Below are positions 23,015-33,702 of a DNA stretch of 64,000 nucleotides, in pieces (the first letter of the stretch is position 1; each line of letters opens with the position of its first letter). Source of the stretch: Archilochus colubris. Taxonomy: Eukaryota > Chordata > Aves > Apodiformes > Trochilidae. The notes under the pieces are model-generated. The model did no database searches. It was not told the DNA's origin and saw only the letters and a list, made by a program, of their open reading frames with translations. Position numbers and translations under genes: made by a program. The stretch covers positions 3,226,553-3,290,552 of the forward strand of contig CM041090.1 in assembly GCA_023079485.1 (NCBI GenBank). Direction: 5' to 3'.

Positions 23015-24469
23015 GAGAAGGCTTGAGCCAAACCAGAGGTGAATAATCTGTCAGCCAGCCATGACAGGTGAATAAATTGTGGAGCAATAAAGCCAACCAA
23101 AGGAAGAGAGGATGGTAATCATAAATGTCACTGCTGCTGCCAGCTTCAGATCAAAGCAGAGCTGTTCCCTGAGGAGACAGGACCAGCCACAAAGTAATAA
23201 AAGAGTACTGTGAAAATTCTGTCCACTGTGCCAGGCTGGATTCAGTGTGGATTCCTGGAATAAAGTGCAGGGATGGCTCGAGGTTGGCAGTGATGGGCAA
23301 GAGATCCCAACGTTCTCCTTGAAATGGGTTTTGTAGGATTCAGGCCCCAAGCACAAAGGCAGTGAAGGGACAGGGTGTATCCAGCTTTGCTTTCTCCACT
23401 CCTGACACTGAAGAAGAGTTTTTTTTTTTGTTCTGAAACCAGGAAACCAGAGGCAACTCTTGGTTTAGAGCTGGATTGGAGTTTCCTCCCTTCCTCCTGG
23501 AGTTTCCTTCCCTTTTATCACATTCCTCAACCCAAAAAGGGGACAAAAAGCTCCTGTATAGCAGGACTCATGTCTAAGAGCTGTGCTGGGGCTTGGATAT
23601 TCTCTTTGCTTGTCCACAACCCTTTAAATATGCTGTTTCCCTGCAAAGTCTTAGGATTCTGACCACTCAGCATGGTGGTCTATGTTTAAGAGCAGACTTT
23701 GGCTTTGTATTATTAAAAAAAAAAAAAGCTATTAATAGAAAATTATCACATTTCTTGAAGAACTGCCTGAAATGATACTTGCCAGCTCATCACAGCTGGG
23801 TGGTCAGGACTGCCATCCATATCTGAACAAGGGAATAAAAAATCCTGAAATGAGCTTTATGTAATCAAACTTGGATTAATGTGAAGCTGCTAAAAACCCA
23901 GGCACCTCCAGCTGTATTTGTTGAGAAGTGCAGATGCACAGCAAAACATTTTGTTTGCAGATCTCCAGAAACAGCAGCAATTTACCTGCTCTGATCTAGA
24001 TAAAAAAGTGTTACCAGGGAGTTCTTGAGGTCCTAGCAGCTTCTCAGGGAGGACTTCTTTGCAAAACATCAAAGATTAAAAAAAAAAAAAAAAGAAAAAA
24101 AAGAAAAAAGGGCAGGGAGAAGAACCATTTTGGAACCAGCCAAAATGGTTCAAAACCATTTTGAACACCATTCAAAAGTTTCAATTGCAACTTTCAAACC
24201 AATCAAATGGGATTAATTTGCAAAAATTTCTCTCTTACCACTGAGAACTTGCGGCCCTTGGTCTGCTAGTTCCCAGACCCTGGGGCTTCCTTCCTGCAGA
24301 TGTAACTGAGAGGGGAGGTTGCTTATCAGCTGGACTCAAGACAAGAATAGGATTTAATTCTTGCTGGGTTATTACCTCCTCTTAATTCAGCTGCCCTATA
24401 GCATTATTTCTCCTTCAGAAGAGCTGTGAAACCTCAGGGCTAGGCAGGAGAACTTCCATGCCCAATAAC
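23015..24469. other. Gene-free stretch with A-runs and nested palindromes
   Basis: No gene recognised. A-runs lie at about 23715-23728 and 24078-24110. The palindromic cluster at 24123-24165 is listed separately. Confidence 0.55.
24123..24165. repeat. Two overlapping palindromes
   Basis: AACCATTTTGG (24123-24133) is exactly complementary to CCAAAATGGTT (24140-24150) across a 6-base loop. The right arm overlaps a second palindrome, TTCAAAACCATTTTGAA (24149-24165), with 7-base arms. CCATTTT/AAAATGG words recur a few times more in the next 30 bases. Function unknown. Confidence 0.6.
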
Positions 24470-24999
24470 TGGAGACACTTGAGTACTGTGTTCAGTTCTG
24501 GGCCCCTCAGTTCAAGAAGGATATTGAGGTCCTCCAACAGGTCCAAAGGAGGGCAACCAGGCTGGTGAAGGGACTCGAACACAGATCCTATGAGGAGAGG
24601 CTGAGGGAGCTGGGGCTGTTCAGCCTGAAGAAGAGGAGGCTCAGGGGAGACCTCATCACTCTCTACAACTCCCTGAAAGGAGGTTGGAGCCAGGGGGGGT
24701 TGGTCTCTTTTCCCAGGCAACTCTCAGTAAGACAAGAGGGCAGGGTCTTAAATTGTGCCGGGGGAAGTTCAGATTGGATATTAGAAAGAATTTTTTCACG
24801 GAAAGGGTGATCAGACATTGGAACGGGCTGCCTGGGGAGGTGGTGGACTCTTCGTCCCTGGAGACATTTAAAAAGCGACTCGATATGGCACTCAGTGCCA
24901 TGGTCTAGTGACTGTGGCGGTAGTTGATCAAGGGTTGGACTCGATGATCTCTGAGGTCCCTTCCAACCCAGCCTATTCTATGATTCTATGATTCTATGA
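24470..24999 (+). repeat. CR1 LINE 3' part, frame largely kept
   Basis: Starts in the '[10 protein letters not shown]' region and runs to the tail (ATTCTATGATTCTATGA, ends 24999). It lacks the small deletions after 'QRRA' seen in other copies, reading '[19 protein letters not shown]', and it keeps the ORF stop after 'ALSAMV'. A one-base change in the G-run near 24695 shifts frame in the middle. It is closer to the 55839 copy than to the frameshifted group. Confidence 0.93.
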
Positions 25000-26950
25000 G
25001 ACAAGGAAAGGGTGGCTAAATTAGCAAGGCAAATCCAGATGGGTGTTTGGCAGTAAGGAAACCTTCATCCCCAGGATGAAGCCAAGTAGCAAAGCTCGTG
25101 GCTGCATGGCCCACAAAGGGCATTTTGTGGGAGGAAACAAACAAACAAACAAGCTGATGGATTTTGAAAAAGTGATGAATTTCTTAATTTCTTGCCCTCC
25201 ATTCCAAACAGCAGGGACAAAGCCTTCTTCTTGTGATCAAACTGCTCCTGTTTCTTTTCTGCTAGGCCTGTTCCTAGCAGAGGGCTGACACAAACCTTGC
25301 TGATCCCCACGATTGCAATCCTGAGAGTAGGTGGCTTGTTTCCAGTGACTTGAGTACTGGAGCTGACTCACCCTCTCTGGTTTGTTTATATACTCATCAG
25401 ATTTGCATCCCACTTATGCACCAGAGTAGCTCATGTCACGAAATTAGAAAATGAGACAGACTTCTTAGAGACCAAGCACAATCTCTGGTTTGACTCAGGG
25501 GGGTTGATGTGGAGCTACCCAGACATAATGTGGATCAGCACATGGAATGACACCAGATGGTTTTAATTACTTCCCAGTCTTTACCTGCCCCCCCAAGAAA
25601 AAAAAAAAAAAAAAAAAAAAAAGCCCAATCCACTGAAATTAATTGGCAGCCCCAGGTGTCTTCACTAATAATAGAAACAGACACACATGGATGTGTTTTT
25701 TGGATCAGGGTTCATCATGTAAAGCTCCCTGAAAATGCTGGTTGTGGGTTTTTTCCCCCCATCTGTAGGAGTGATGCTCATGACAGGTACTACCTCTCCC
25801 TCCACCACTGCTCTTGCTCATTGCTTGAGGTATGATATAAGCTCATTTTGATTTCCCACTTCAGGTTTTTTTCACGAGGCTGAATCATCTTTTTCTCTTG
25901 CAAGCCCTCGAGAAGGTGCTAATGGATAAAGGAGCTGGGAGCAGGGTTCCCCCTGAGTGTGTGGTGGGTGCTGTGGCCAGGGAGGGGCTGGGTGGGTGTT
26001 TTCTTTCCACTAGGGGATGGGAGGTGAATCCCTAGGGATAGCAGCTTCCCAGAGTGGATTCCTGGAATCTGCGTGGGGATCTGGCAGCCAAGAGAGCCAG
26101 GTTTGTGTAGCCAACAGAAAGAGGCACTGAAGGCAGAGGCTCCAGGAAAACAAACACAAACAGCAAGGCAAGGCAACAACGTGGTATTATGGGATGGGAA
26201 AGGAGCTGAGATGTGGAACTGGCTCAAGTCATCAGCTGCACAGGGCATCCCAAAGCAGGGAAGAGGGACAAAGGAGCCTTTCTGTGGCTCTGCAAGATGC
26301 CAGCACAGAAAGAGATGCTCAGCTCAGGGGATGGGGAGGGCTTGTTGCCAAGGTGGAAAAGCAAAGACAACCTTTGAACCTCCTGCCTACAAATGATCCA
26401 AATGGTGACCTTTTTCTGCTTTGTAAATTTCTTTTCTGGGTGCTGGTCCATCTGCTGCGTAGGCACCCTCTGCCTCACCCAGGTACCTTGCTATCTTCTC
26501 TTTGTTCCTTCTCCTGACAGAAGCACAGGTTTCAGGCTGGCACTGCCTGATGAACAGAGTGGCAGCAGCCCCAAAGAAGGTCCTGATGTTGACCCTCTAT
26601 AGATCCAGAGGGGCTGGAAAACCTGCCGGGTTTGCTACAGCAGTGTTGGGCTGGATGAAGAAGCTTTATGCTTGCTCTGAGATATCTCTTGTGTGTTTAG
26701 TTGGGTGCAAAGGAGTGGCTGATCTTCTCTGTGGGGAAACAATCCCACATCATCTCCTTCCCTGCCATCTCCTGCAGCTGAGGCAGGAACCTGCAGGACC
26801 CCTGGGTAGCAGTCTTGGAGATGGAGCCAAATTCAAGGCAAACATTGAACTCAGCTTTTGAATCCTAACCAGCCTGTGCAAAAGCATCTGTGCTGGCATC
26901 CTGCCTGCCTTCCAGCCCCATAATCTCTGGAGGCCTGGGGACAAGCCCTT
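25000..26950. other. Gene-free stretch, nothing recognised
   Basis: No gene or named repeat. A 26-base A-run lies at about 25597-25622. Open frames up to 119 codons have no family features. Confidence 0.5.
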
Positions 26951-27043
26951 CTAGGGCCATCCTGCTTTGGCAGAGGGGTTGGACTGGCTGATCTTTTGAA
27001 GTCCCTTCCAACTCTTAACTTGATTTTTGTGATTTCTGTGATC
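26951..27043 (+). repeat. CR1 LINE extreme 3' end, old
   Basis: Shows the 'GGTTGGACTGGCTGATC', 'CCCTTCCAACTC' and 'GTGATTTCTGTGATCT' blocks of a CR1 3' untranslated region and tail. About 90 bases, decayed. Confidence 0.8.
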
Positions 27044-28083
27044 TAGAGCCTGGGAGGAAGGGAACCACACATCTTCATGGATGACCTTTTTGAAAAGGCT
27101 CCCTAACTTTTTATTATTTTTTTTTCCTCTCCTTTGGACCCTTCTCTTTGTTGCCTCCTGCAGGGGTTGCCCTGGCTGACCCCAAAAACCCAAGTCAGCA
27201 GCACAGCAGTTTGTGGAAAACACATCACCCCACTGCAGCTCACATTCATCTCAAAACAGAGCCCACAGTGTTTAGAGAGTTCAGCTCCTCTTGTTTCTCA
27301 ACTTCTCTGTTTTGTGAGAAAACAGCCATCCCTCTGGCTGCCAGCTGGGATGCTACAAACACAGAGCTGGGACCACTGGGTAAATTCACATCATATTAAA
27401 AAAGATCAGTGATGTACAAGGAGACAGATGCCTTTGTGACATCTAAAGTTTCTTGGGGAGGGAACTGCACCATGAGATTTGCAGGAATTTTACCTTTTTA
27501 ACAGGTAGCACAGATTGGCCTTGAGGGATTGTGCTTGTCCAAGTTTTCTGTGCCATGGGGAACTTTTTGCCATGATCAGGAGTAAGCAGCTCAGGGCATT
27601 GCTCAGAAATCACCTTGGTGGATGCAGCAAGGACAGCTGGGACCTGGGCTGGCAACCATGGCCTGGACCCAGGTGAAAATATTCAATAGTTTGTGACTAA
27701 ATGAGTTAAAAACGGGGATTCTTCTGTTGCTCCAATAAAACTCCTTTATTATTCCTGTCAGATAATCCATCTCAGTTTTGGTGTTGGGAAACTACTGAGT
27801 CCTCCTGTGATGAGCCCAAAAAGGGTCGACCTTCTCTAGTGTTCCTCCAAGACCCTCCTAGGAGGGTCAGAATTATAATCAGAGATATCCAGAGCTCTTC
27901 CAACAAAATGTGCCTTACTGGAGTACAGGAGGGGGGTGGGAAAAGCAAGAGGAGCCTTGAACATCTGATTCCTCTCCCTTGAGTTTTGGGGGGAAAGCAT
28001 TGGTGAGTAGAAACAAGAAGCACTGGTGCTCTAGATGTACTTCTGGCTGTATTTCTAGAGGCCTCAATATACCTCTTTGTGAT
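27044..28083. other. Gene-free stretch, nothing recognised
   Basis: No gene recognised. An 18-base perfect palindrome GACCCTCCTAGGAGGGTC lies at 27851-27868. Confidence 0.55.
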
Positions 28084-28101
28084 TGGCACGGTTAAACACT
28101 G
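28084..28101 (-). mobile_element. LTR-A 3' terminus fragment beside tRNA copy
   Basis: TGGCACGGTTAAACACTG equals the terminal bases of LTR-A on the minus strand (TGTCACGGTTTAACACTG in the 43983 copy) with two differences. The match continues into the first seven bases of the adjoining tRNA sequence, because LTR-A and tRNA-Lys share GCCCGGC there. Thus a proper LTR end closes the outer side of the tRNA copy. No clear target duplication with the far end was found. Confidence 0.7.
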
Positions 28102-28177
28102 GCCCAGCTAGCTCAGTCGGTAGAGCATGGGACTCTTAATCCCAGGGTCGTGGGTTCGAGCCCCACGTTGGGCGCCA
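28102..28177 (+). pseudogene. Reverse-transcribed full tRNA-Lys(CTT) with CCA
   Basis: Bases 28102-28174 fold as a complete 73-nt tRNA. The acceptor is GCCCAGC pairing with GTTGGGC (one G-T pair), and the D-arm reads TAGCTCAGTCGGTAGAGC. The anticodon CTT sits in the loop ACTCTTAAT, and the T-arm reads GTGGGTTCGAGCCCCAC. The discriminator base is G. It is followed by encoded CCA (28175-28177), which vertebrate tRNA genes do not carry, and no T-run terminator follows. On the minus strand its last 18 bases are the sequence TGGCGCCCAACGTGGGGC, a lysine-tRNA primer binding site. It stands 7 bases from the end of an LTR. It is therefore best read as the retroviral primer copied in full, not as a tRNA gene. 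Transcription from its internal A and B boxes cannot be excluded. Confidence 0.85.
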
Positions 28178-28184
28178 ATAAATC

Positions 28185-28654
28185 TGTCAGGGTTTAACAC
28201 TGGCCCGGCGATTAAACCAAATAACAGACGCTCTCTGTTAATGTCTCTCTCCTCCTTGATAAAGAAAGGAGAGAGAATAAGGGAGAGAGACTGATGGGTT
28301 GGAAACTAAACTACACAACTTTAGTGAAACAGTAATGATAAATAGGAAAAATTACTAAATATATACAAATATACAGGAAAATGGATACCATGTTCCTCCC
28401 CCCTCCCCCCCAATAACTCTCACATCACCACCGAGGCTGCAGGGCAGCCCTGGGGAAGTCCAGGCTGGAATCCTGGAGTCAGCAGCAGTTGGGAACCGGA
28501 GGCAGGAACACACAGATATGGGCTGGGATGGATCAGGACCACAGGCAGAGGAACTGACGGGATCCTTCCAGGATGCCGGGGTGAAGGAAGGGAAGAAGGG
28601 AAATCAGGAAATCCAGAAATCTGGAAATCAATGCTTGGCCCTCATGATCCCTCA
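28185..28654 (-). mobile_element. Truncated LTR-A (R-U5 part), minus strand
   Basis: The 3' terminus TGTCAGGGTTTAACACTG is at 28185. The copy follows LTR-A inward to about 28654, where similarity stops just downstream of where the TATA box should be. U3 and the TATA box are absent, leaving approximately R and U5. The poly(A) signal is changed (ACTAAA instead of ATTAAA, near 28321). Seven bases (28178-28184) separate it from the tRNA primer copy, matching the layout LTR - spacer - primer binding site of a 5' LTR. No gag, pol or env sequence follows. Confidence 0.88.
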
Positions 28655-31435
28655 GCAGAAAAGCTCTTTAATCCCTCACACAGAATAGCAGAGGGGGCTC
28701 AGGATCCCTGAAGTGAGTGGAGGATGAGGGATGCTGCTCTCCCATTCATAAACCAAAACCCAGAGCCATTTTCATGAACTTGGTGCTTTTATGATGTTTC
28801 CCCTTGTTTCCAGCCCTCATTGTACTGCATTCCCAGGTAACTGCATTCCCCAACCCCAAGAGGACAGCTTAGCTCTCCCAGGGGACAAGTTTGTTGTCTC
28901 CTGCCACTACTTCTTACAATTTGCTATTCCATTTGCAGGTCAGAGAAGAAAAGAAAAAGACAAGCAGACAAACAAGGATCTCTCTGAACAATTCCCAGTC
29001 CAGCAGAACCTCTTGGACCACAACCAGGTGAGAAGTGGGCTGTGGGGAAGGTGGGAGGGACTCAGCATCTCAGCATCTCAGCATCTCAACATCTCAACAT
29101 CTCAGCATCTCAGCTGCTGGAGGACTTTGGGTGCCTCCTTCAGCCCTGGGAGCCCCCATTTTGCACTGACTTGAGGGATGAGTCTCCAGGGTGAGCAAAT
29201 GGATAACAAGAGTGTAAGGATCTGGCCAAAAAAGTTGGATGTGTTTTAATTCAAGCAAAATCCAAGCCTGAGTTCAGATCCATCTGATCTTCCACTTGTT
29301 TTTGTTGTTTCCCTTTCCTCTTCCTTGCATGTTTCCTCCTCATTATTGCTGCTCTCTGAAGCTAAAGCTGGTTAAGTGGGGGCTGGGGAAGCTGCTGTTC
29401 CCTGAAATGCTCTTTTTTTCATTGCTGCTTGAGTCTGAATCCCTTCCTGCTCTTATAATTAGCAAGTGTTAAACACTGCATGCTCTCAATATTTACCTAT
29501 TTTTTAATCCTGACTCATCCTGTTTATTTCCACAAGGAGAGCCTCTCTACATCTTGCTTCACAATATCCACATTCCTTTTTTTTTTTTTTATTTAATTAC
29601 AGGATGCCCTCGTTTATTTTCATCTGTAATCACTTATGCAGTTTCTATTTTTAGTATGCTTTTTAACTGATTTTCTTTTCTTCATGTCCAGTTCTTGTTT
29701 GGTTATTTGTTTTTTTTTGGTTTTGTTTTGTTTTTCCTGGGAAGTGAGAGGTTGGGAGGTTCTTTTCCTGTCCATCCCTCCGTATCCTCAGCTTGGATCT
29801 GCTATCTACTTATCAGAAACATTCCCCCCTCTTACAATTTCCCCTGGAGAAATCCCAGAGTCCACTGGATTCATCCAATGAATCCTTAAGCATCTCATCT
29901 CACATCCCCATTGTATGGCAAAAAGAGAGAGAGCTGGAAGTGCCAGGAGACAAATTATTTCCACAGCTCAGCTTTCTGCTTAGCTAAAGCAAACCTTAAG
30001 GAAGATCTTAAAGGCAGATCCTACAGGAAGCCACCATGCTTAGCAAGGGAAAAAAAACCACAACAAACCCTTCCCTCCCTGGGAATGAATCTTCTGGATT
30101 GGGGAGACCCTGCTGGAAATTAATCTCTTTTCCCTTGCAGCTGATCCCAGCCCTCCCCTTGTAAATGGAATTAGCAGTGTAGGACAGGCAGGAGAGCATC
30201 CTGAATGCTCTGTCCCCCTGAATGTGGCAGCTGCTGGGGTTATCCTGAGGTTAGAGGTGTCCCCCCAGGCAGGGCAGGGAAGCTGTGCCAGGGGAAGGGC
30301 ACCCCCAGCCCATCCGAGGAGCAGACTCGGGGGTATCTGCAGCAAACAAAGCAGGGAGGCAGAAAGGGTTAAAAATGCTCAATAAAAGAGCTGGCATGGA
30401 ACAAGAGAGGCTTAATTCTTCCTCCCCCCACCCCCTTTAATATAATTTGTTGGCTGTTGGGAGCCTCCCCTCATTTTTCTGGGGCCTTTTTTCTCCCATG
30501 GCAAATCAGGGCGGGTGCTGCCTGAGCAGCTGCCACGTTCATTTCCAGTTTCGGGGGCTATAGGAGGAGTTGTTTTCTCCTCCTTTTGTGTCATCCCGGC
30601 ATGAAAGGGAGAAAAAGAAATAAAAATCCCCTCTGTGCAGGGTGTGACACTGGGAGAGCAGAGTGCAGAGCACAGCCCCCTCCTCCACCCACCCATCACC
30701 CTCTAGATCCAACGCTCCCTCATTAACTGGACTTCCCATACTGTGGCTGTCACCCAACTTAATTTGGAATAATTGATAGGATCTGATTCATATAAACTTA
30801 ACAGGGCTTTGGGTGAATGCAGAAAATCCATTTTTTCCCAGCAGTGAGCACAGTTAGAGCCTGACCCCACACACACCACTGAGGCTCAGTGCTGCTGGCC
30901 CAGGAGGGTAAAGCTTCCATGGGCAGGACTGGAAGCTGGATGGGATAACTCAAAGAGATCTCAAAGATTTAATTCCACACTGCCCTTCCCCTTCCCCCTG
31001 CCCCATCCTCCTGGCTTCTGTCACCTATGGCTTCTTCTCCAGCTCCTCTCTCTCAGCTCTGGGTTGATCCCCCAGTCTTGCAGCTTCTCAGACCTTTCCC
31101 TGAACCCATCCTGCCTCCCCCAAATCCCTTGTCCTTTCCAGCTTCACTGCCTGCAGAGTCCTTTCCTGACCTGTGCCAAAGGCTCCCAAACAGGACCAGT
31201 TTCACACATCCCAGTACTACCCAGTGAAGAGCAGGCACCAAGCTCTGTAGGAATTAAAAGATAATTGCCCCCCATGCTTGAGCCTCCCATGCCCACTCCT
31301 GTCCCTGCTGTTTCCTAGGTTTGGGGAAGAAGGGGGCAGAACTGTGCTACAAGGTGATTTTGAACATGGTGATTCCTTCTTTTCTCCATCTACAAATCAT
31401 TTATGCCAAGTCAAAGGGATCCTACAACCTGGAAA
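28655..31435. other. Gene-free stretch with a small minisatellite
   Basis: No gene recognised. It contains the CAGCATCT minisatellite at 29061-29113 and T-rich runs at about 29578-29592 and 29709-29735. Nothing else is identified. Confidence 0.55.
29061..29113 (+). repeat. (CAGCATCT)n minisatellite
   Basis: Six 8-base units CAGCATCT, two of them reading CAACATCT, in direct tandem, followed by CAGCTG. Confidence 0.92.
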
Positions 31436-31905
31436 ATCATAGAGTTGGAAGAGACCCATCAGGATCCTCAATCCCAACTCCTGTCCCTGTATAGGGCCCC
31501 CCCAGGATCACCCCATGTGTCTGAGAGCATCATCCCAATGCTGCTTGAACTGGGGCAGGTTTGGTGCTGGGACCACTTCCCTGGGGAGCTTCTGCCACTG
31601 CTCAGCTGCCCTCTGGGGGAAAAACCTTTTCCTGATCTCTCATCTCAACCTCCCCTCATTCACCTTCCTCCCATTTCCCTGAGTCCTGTCCTTGGTCACA
31701 GGAGTGAGGAAATCAGAACCTGCCCCAAATCTTCCCCTGCAATGAGGTCACCTCTCAGCCTCCTTTTCTCCAGGCTGAACAATCCAAGTGACCTCAGCTG
31801 CTCCTCATCACTCACCCCTTCCAGACCCTTCACCATCCTCCTGGCTCTCCTTTGGTCACTATGGAGACTCTCTGTCCCCCTGCCATGCCACATTTTAAGG
31901 CCATC
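31436..31905 (-). repeat. CR1 LINE 3' part, older subfamily
   Basis: The tail remnant AATCATAGAGTTGGAAGAG at 31436 shows the 3' end on the minus strand. The 3' untranslated block includes CCAACTCCTGTCCCTG. The ORF-end block has 'CTCCTTTTCTCCAGGCTGAACAA', and the copy runs to about 31905. It differs strongly from the young copies and has no open frame. Confidence 0.85.
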
Positions 31906-33140
31906 AGTTGCCAGTAGCCACCTCTAAAGGTTAAACCCTTATTTTAGGGTTACTATCACTGCCCTGAAGTTTGCTCCAGAAGGTTGTGGTCTCTGTGGGA
32001 TGCTGTCCCAGGGAGGAGCAGCGCCAGGCTCTTCTGGGTACCCAGGCTGAGCCCAGGCATTACTGTGATGCAGTAGCTCTGACCATATCTGGCACCACCA
32101 AAACAAAGAGCTGTGAGGACCTTTTGGTGGCCACGTTGTAAATCTGATGCCTAGGAGAGGCAGGGAGAGGCCAGGCAGGGACTGGGGCTCCTTCCCAGTC
32201 TTCCCAGTACCACCACCTGCTCAGCTTCCACCACAGATTTAAAAATGCAATGAGGAGAGGGATGCTGAGGAAGAGCAGAGAGCCTCCTTTTCACAAAAGC
32301 CTGAAGCCCTCTGACCTTTGGGAGGAAAAATTAGCATTATAATACTCGAGGGCATCACTTGGCTGTTAATTCCTCTCTCCTCACCCCCCCTCCCCAAAGA
32401 TGCAGGCAGAGGGCATCACCTCTTAACTAAGTTCTTAACACTGCATCTCTGGTCCTCATCTAACAGGAGACATCATCTCTGGTGCTAAGAGCAGAGGGAA
32501 AAACTCCTCCTGCTTTGCAGAGCAGCAAAATGAGGAGCATGGAAGGAAGGCAGTGCTGGAGCAGCATCTTCCCTGGTTTTCCTGGTCTGTCGTGCAGATG
32601 GAAAAGAGATTTTTCAAAAGCCCAAAGGCAACATTGACCTAAGGCAAACTCTGAGGATAATGGCAACTTGGAAGAGCAAACTCTGCCCCCAGGCAGATTA
32701 AAAAAGCCTTTCATTTGAATAAAGGCAGGGAGGGAGTCAGAAAATTATGGAGCCATGAGCCTGAACTTCTATTTCTGGAAAAAATCCTGGCATAAATAAT
32801 CAAACAATTTTTTTCTTTGCAAGCACCTAGATGATGAGGCTGGGAAATGATAACAGGTAGATGTCAAGAACAAATTTCATCAACACAAGGCAATTTCTTT
32901 CTTGACAGGGCAATAGGGTTTGTGGCTGAGGCAGGAGCAGTCAATGTCATGGGTTTTCACTTTTGTAAGGTTTTTTGACACCAGTCTTATGTGACAGACT
33001 CATAAACAAGTCAGGGGAGCATGGCCCACAGGCAGCAATCTCTAGGCTGAGTATAAGGGTGGCTTAAAACTGCTGACATTTAATTGTCAAGTTGGAATGA
33101 TTCATCAGCTGAGATTTTGCAGTGATGATTCCTGGAGCAG

Positions 33141-33320
33141 ATGTTATTCAATGTTTTCATTAGATGATGGAATGAGAAGATACTTATTAAATTTGCAGGT
33201 GGCATTAAGCTGGGAGGGGCTGTAGACACATTTCATAAGGCTGGAATTCAGAGTGGTCTCGATGAGTGAAAGAAATGGTCTGAAAATAACAGGAGACACT
33301 TCAATAAAGACAAAGACAGA
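33141..33320 (+). repeat. Highly decayed CR1 reverse-transcriptase trace
   Basis: The stretch ATTAAATTTGCAGGTGG followed by CATTAAGCTGGGAGG aligns with the CR1 catalytic box AAATTTGCAGATGACACTAAGCTGGG. The upstream TTCAATGTTTTCATT corresponds to the 'FNIFI' codons, and the downstream GGCTGTAGACACATTTC to 'SVDQL'. The second catalytic aspartate codon is mutated (GATGAC to GGTGGC) and the frame is broken. It is much older than the other CR1 copies. Confidence 0.7.
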
Positions 33321-33618
33321 GTGATTTATTTAGGAAGGAATAATCAAATTCTCCAGCAGAAGGTGGAGATCACAGGATTCCTGGGCTGCTGGAAGAAAAG
33401 GGTTTATAAAGTACCACAGTTGCTGAGTTTAGTTACATTTTGATGGAAAAAATAAACTGCAATCATATTGGGATGTCTAAACATAATTTGTGGGACAAAT
33501 GAAGTGAGTCCACTTTACAAGGCACTGCTGCTCTGAGGTGGCTCATGAGCCATAGGGACATCCTTGCCACCAGAGATGGGGTCTGCAGAAGAACAGAGGA
33601 GCAGATGACTTTTGGAGA

Positions 33619-33702
33619 TTTTTTTTTTTTTTCCTTTTTTTTCCCATTTTTTCCTTTTTTTCTTTTTTTTTTTTCCTTTTTCTCTTTGTTTGTTTTTTTT
33701 TT
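33619..33702. repeat. T-rich low-complexity run
   Basis: Near-continuous T with CC interruptions about every 8-12 bases (TTTTTTCCTTTTTTTTCCC-like). Lysine-rich minus-strand open frames across it are artefacts. Confidence 0.85.

Noticed and set aside
27851..27868. An 18-base perfect palindrome GACCCTCCTAGGAGGGTC as a regulatory site.
   Set aside because: It stands alone, without related copies or a promoter nearby. A palindrome of this length can occur by chance in 64 kb of repeat-rich DNA or be a small repeat remnant.
28102..28174. A functional nuclear tRNA-Lys(CTT) gene.
   Set aside because: CCA is encoded directly after the discriminator base, no T-run terminator follows, and an LTR end sits 7 bases away with the primer-site geometry. 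A reverse-transcribed primer explains all three.
29061..29113. A CRISPR-like array of regular repeats.
   Set aside because: The units are 8 bases in direct tandem with no spacers; it is a minisatellite in vertebrate DNA.
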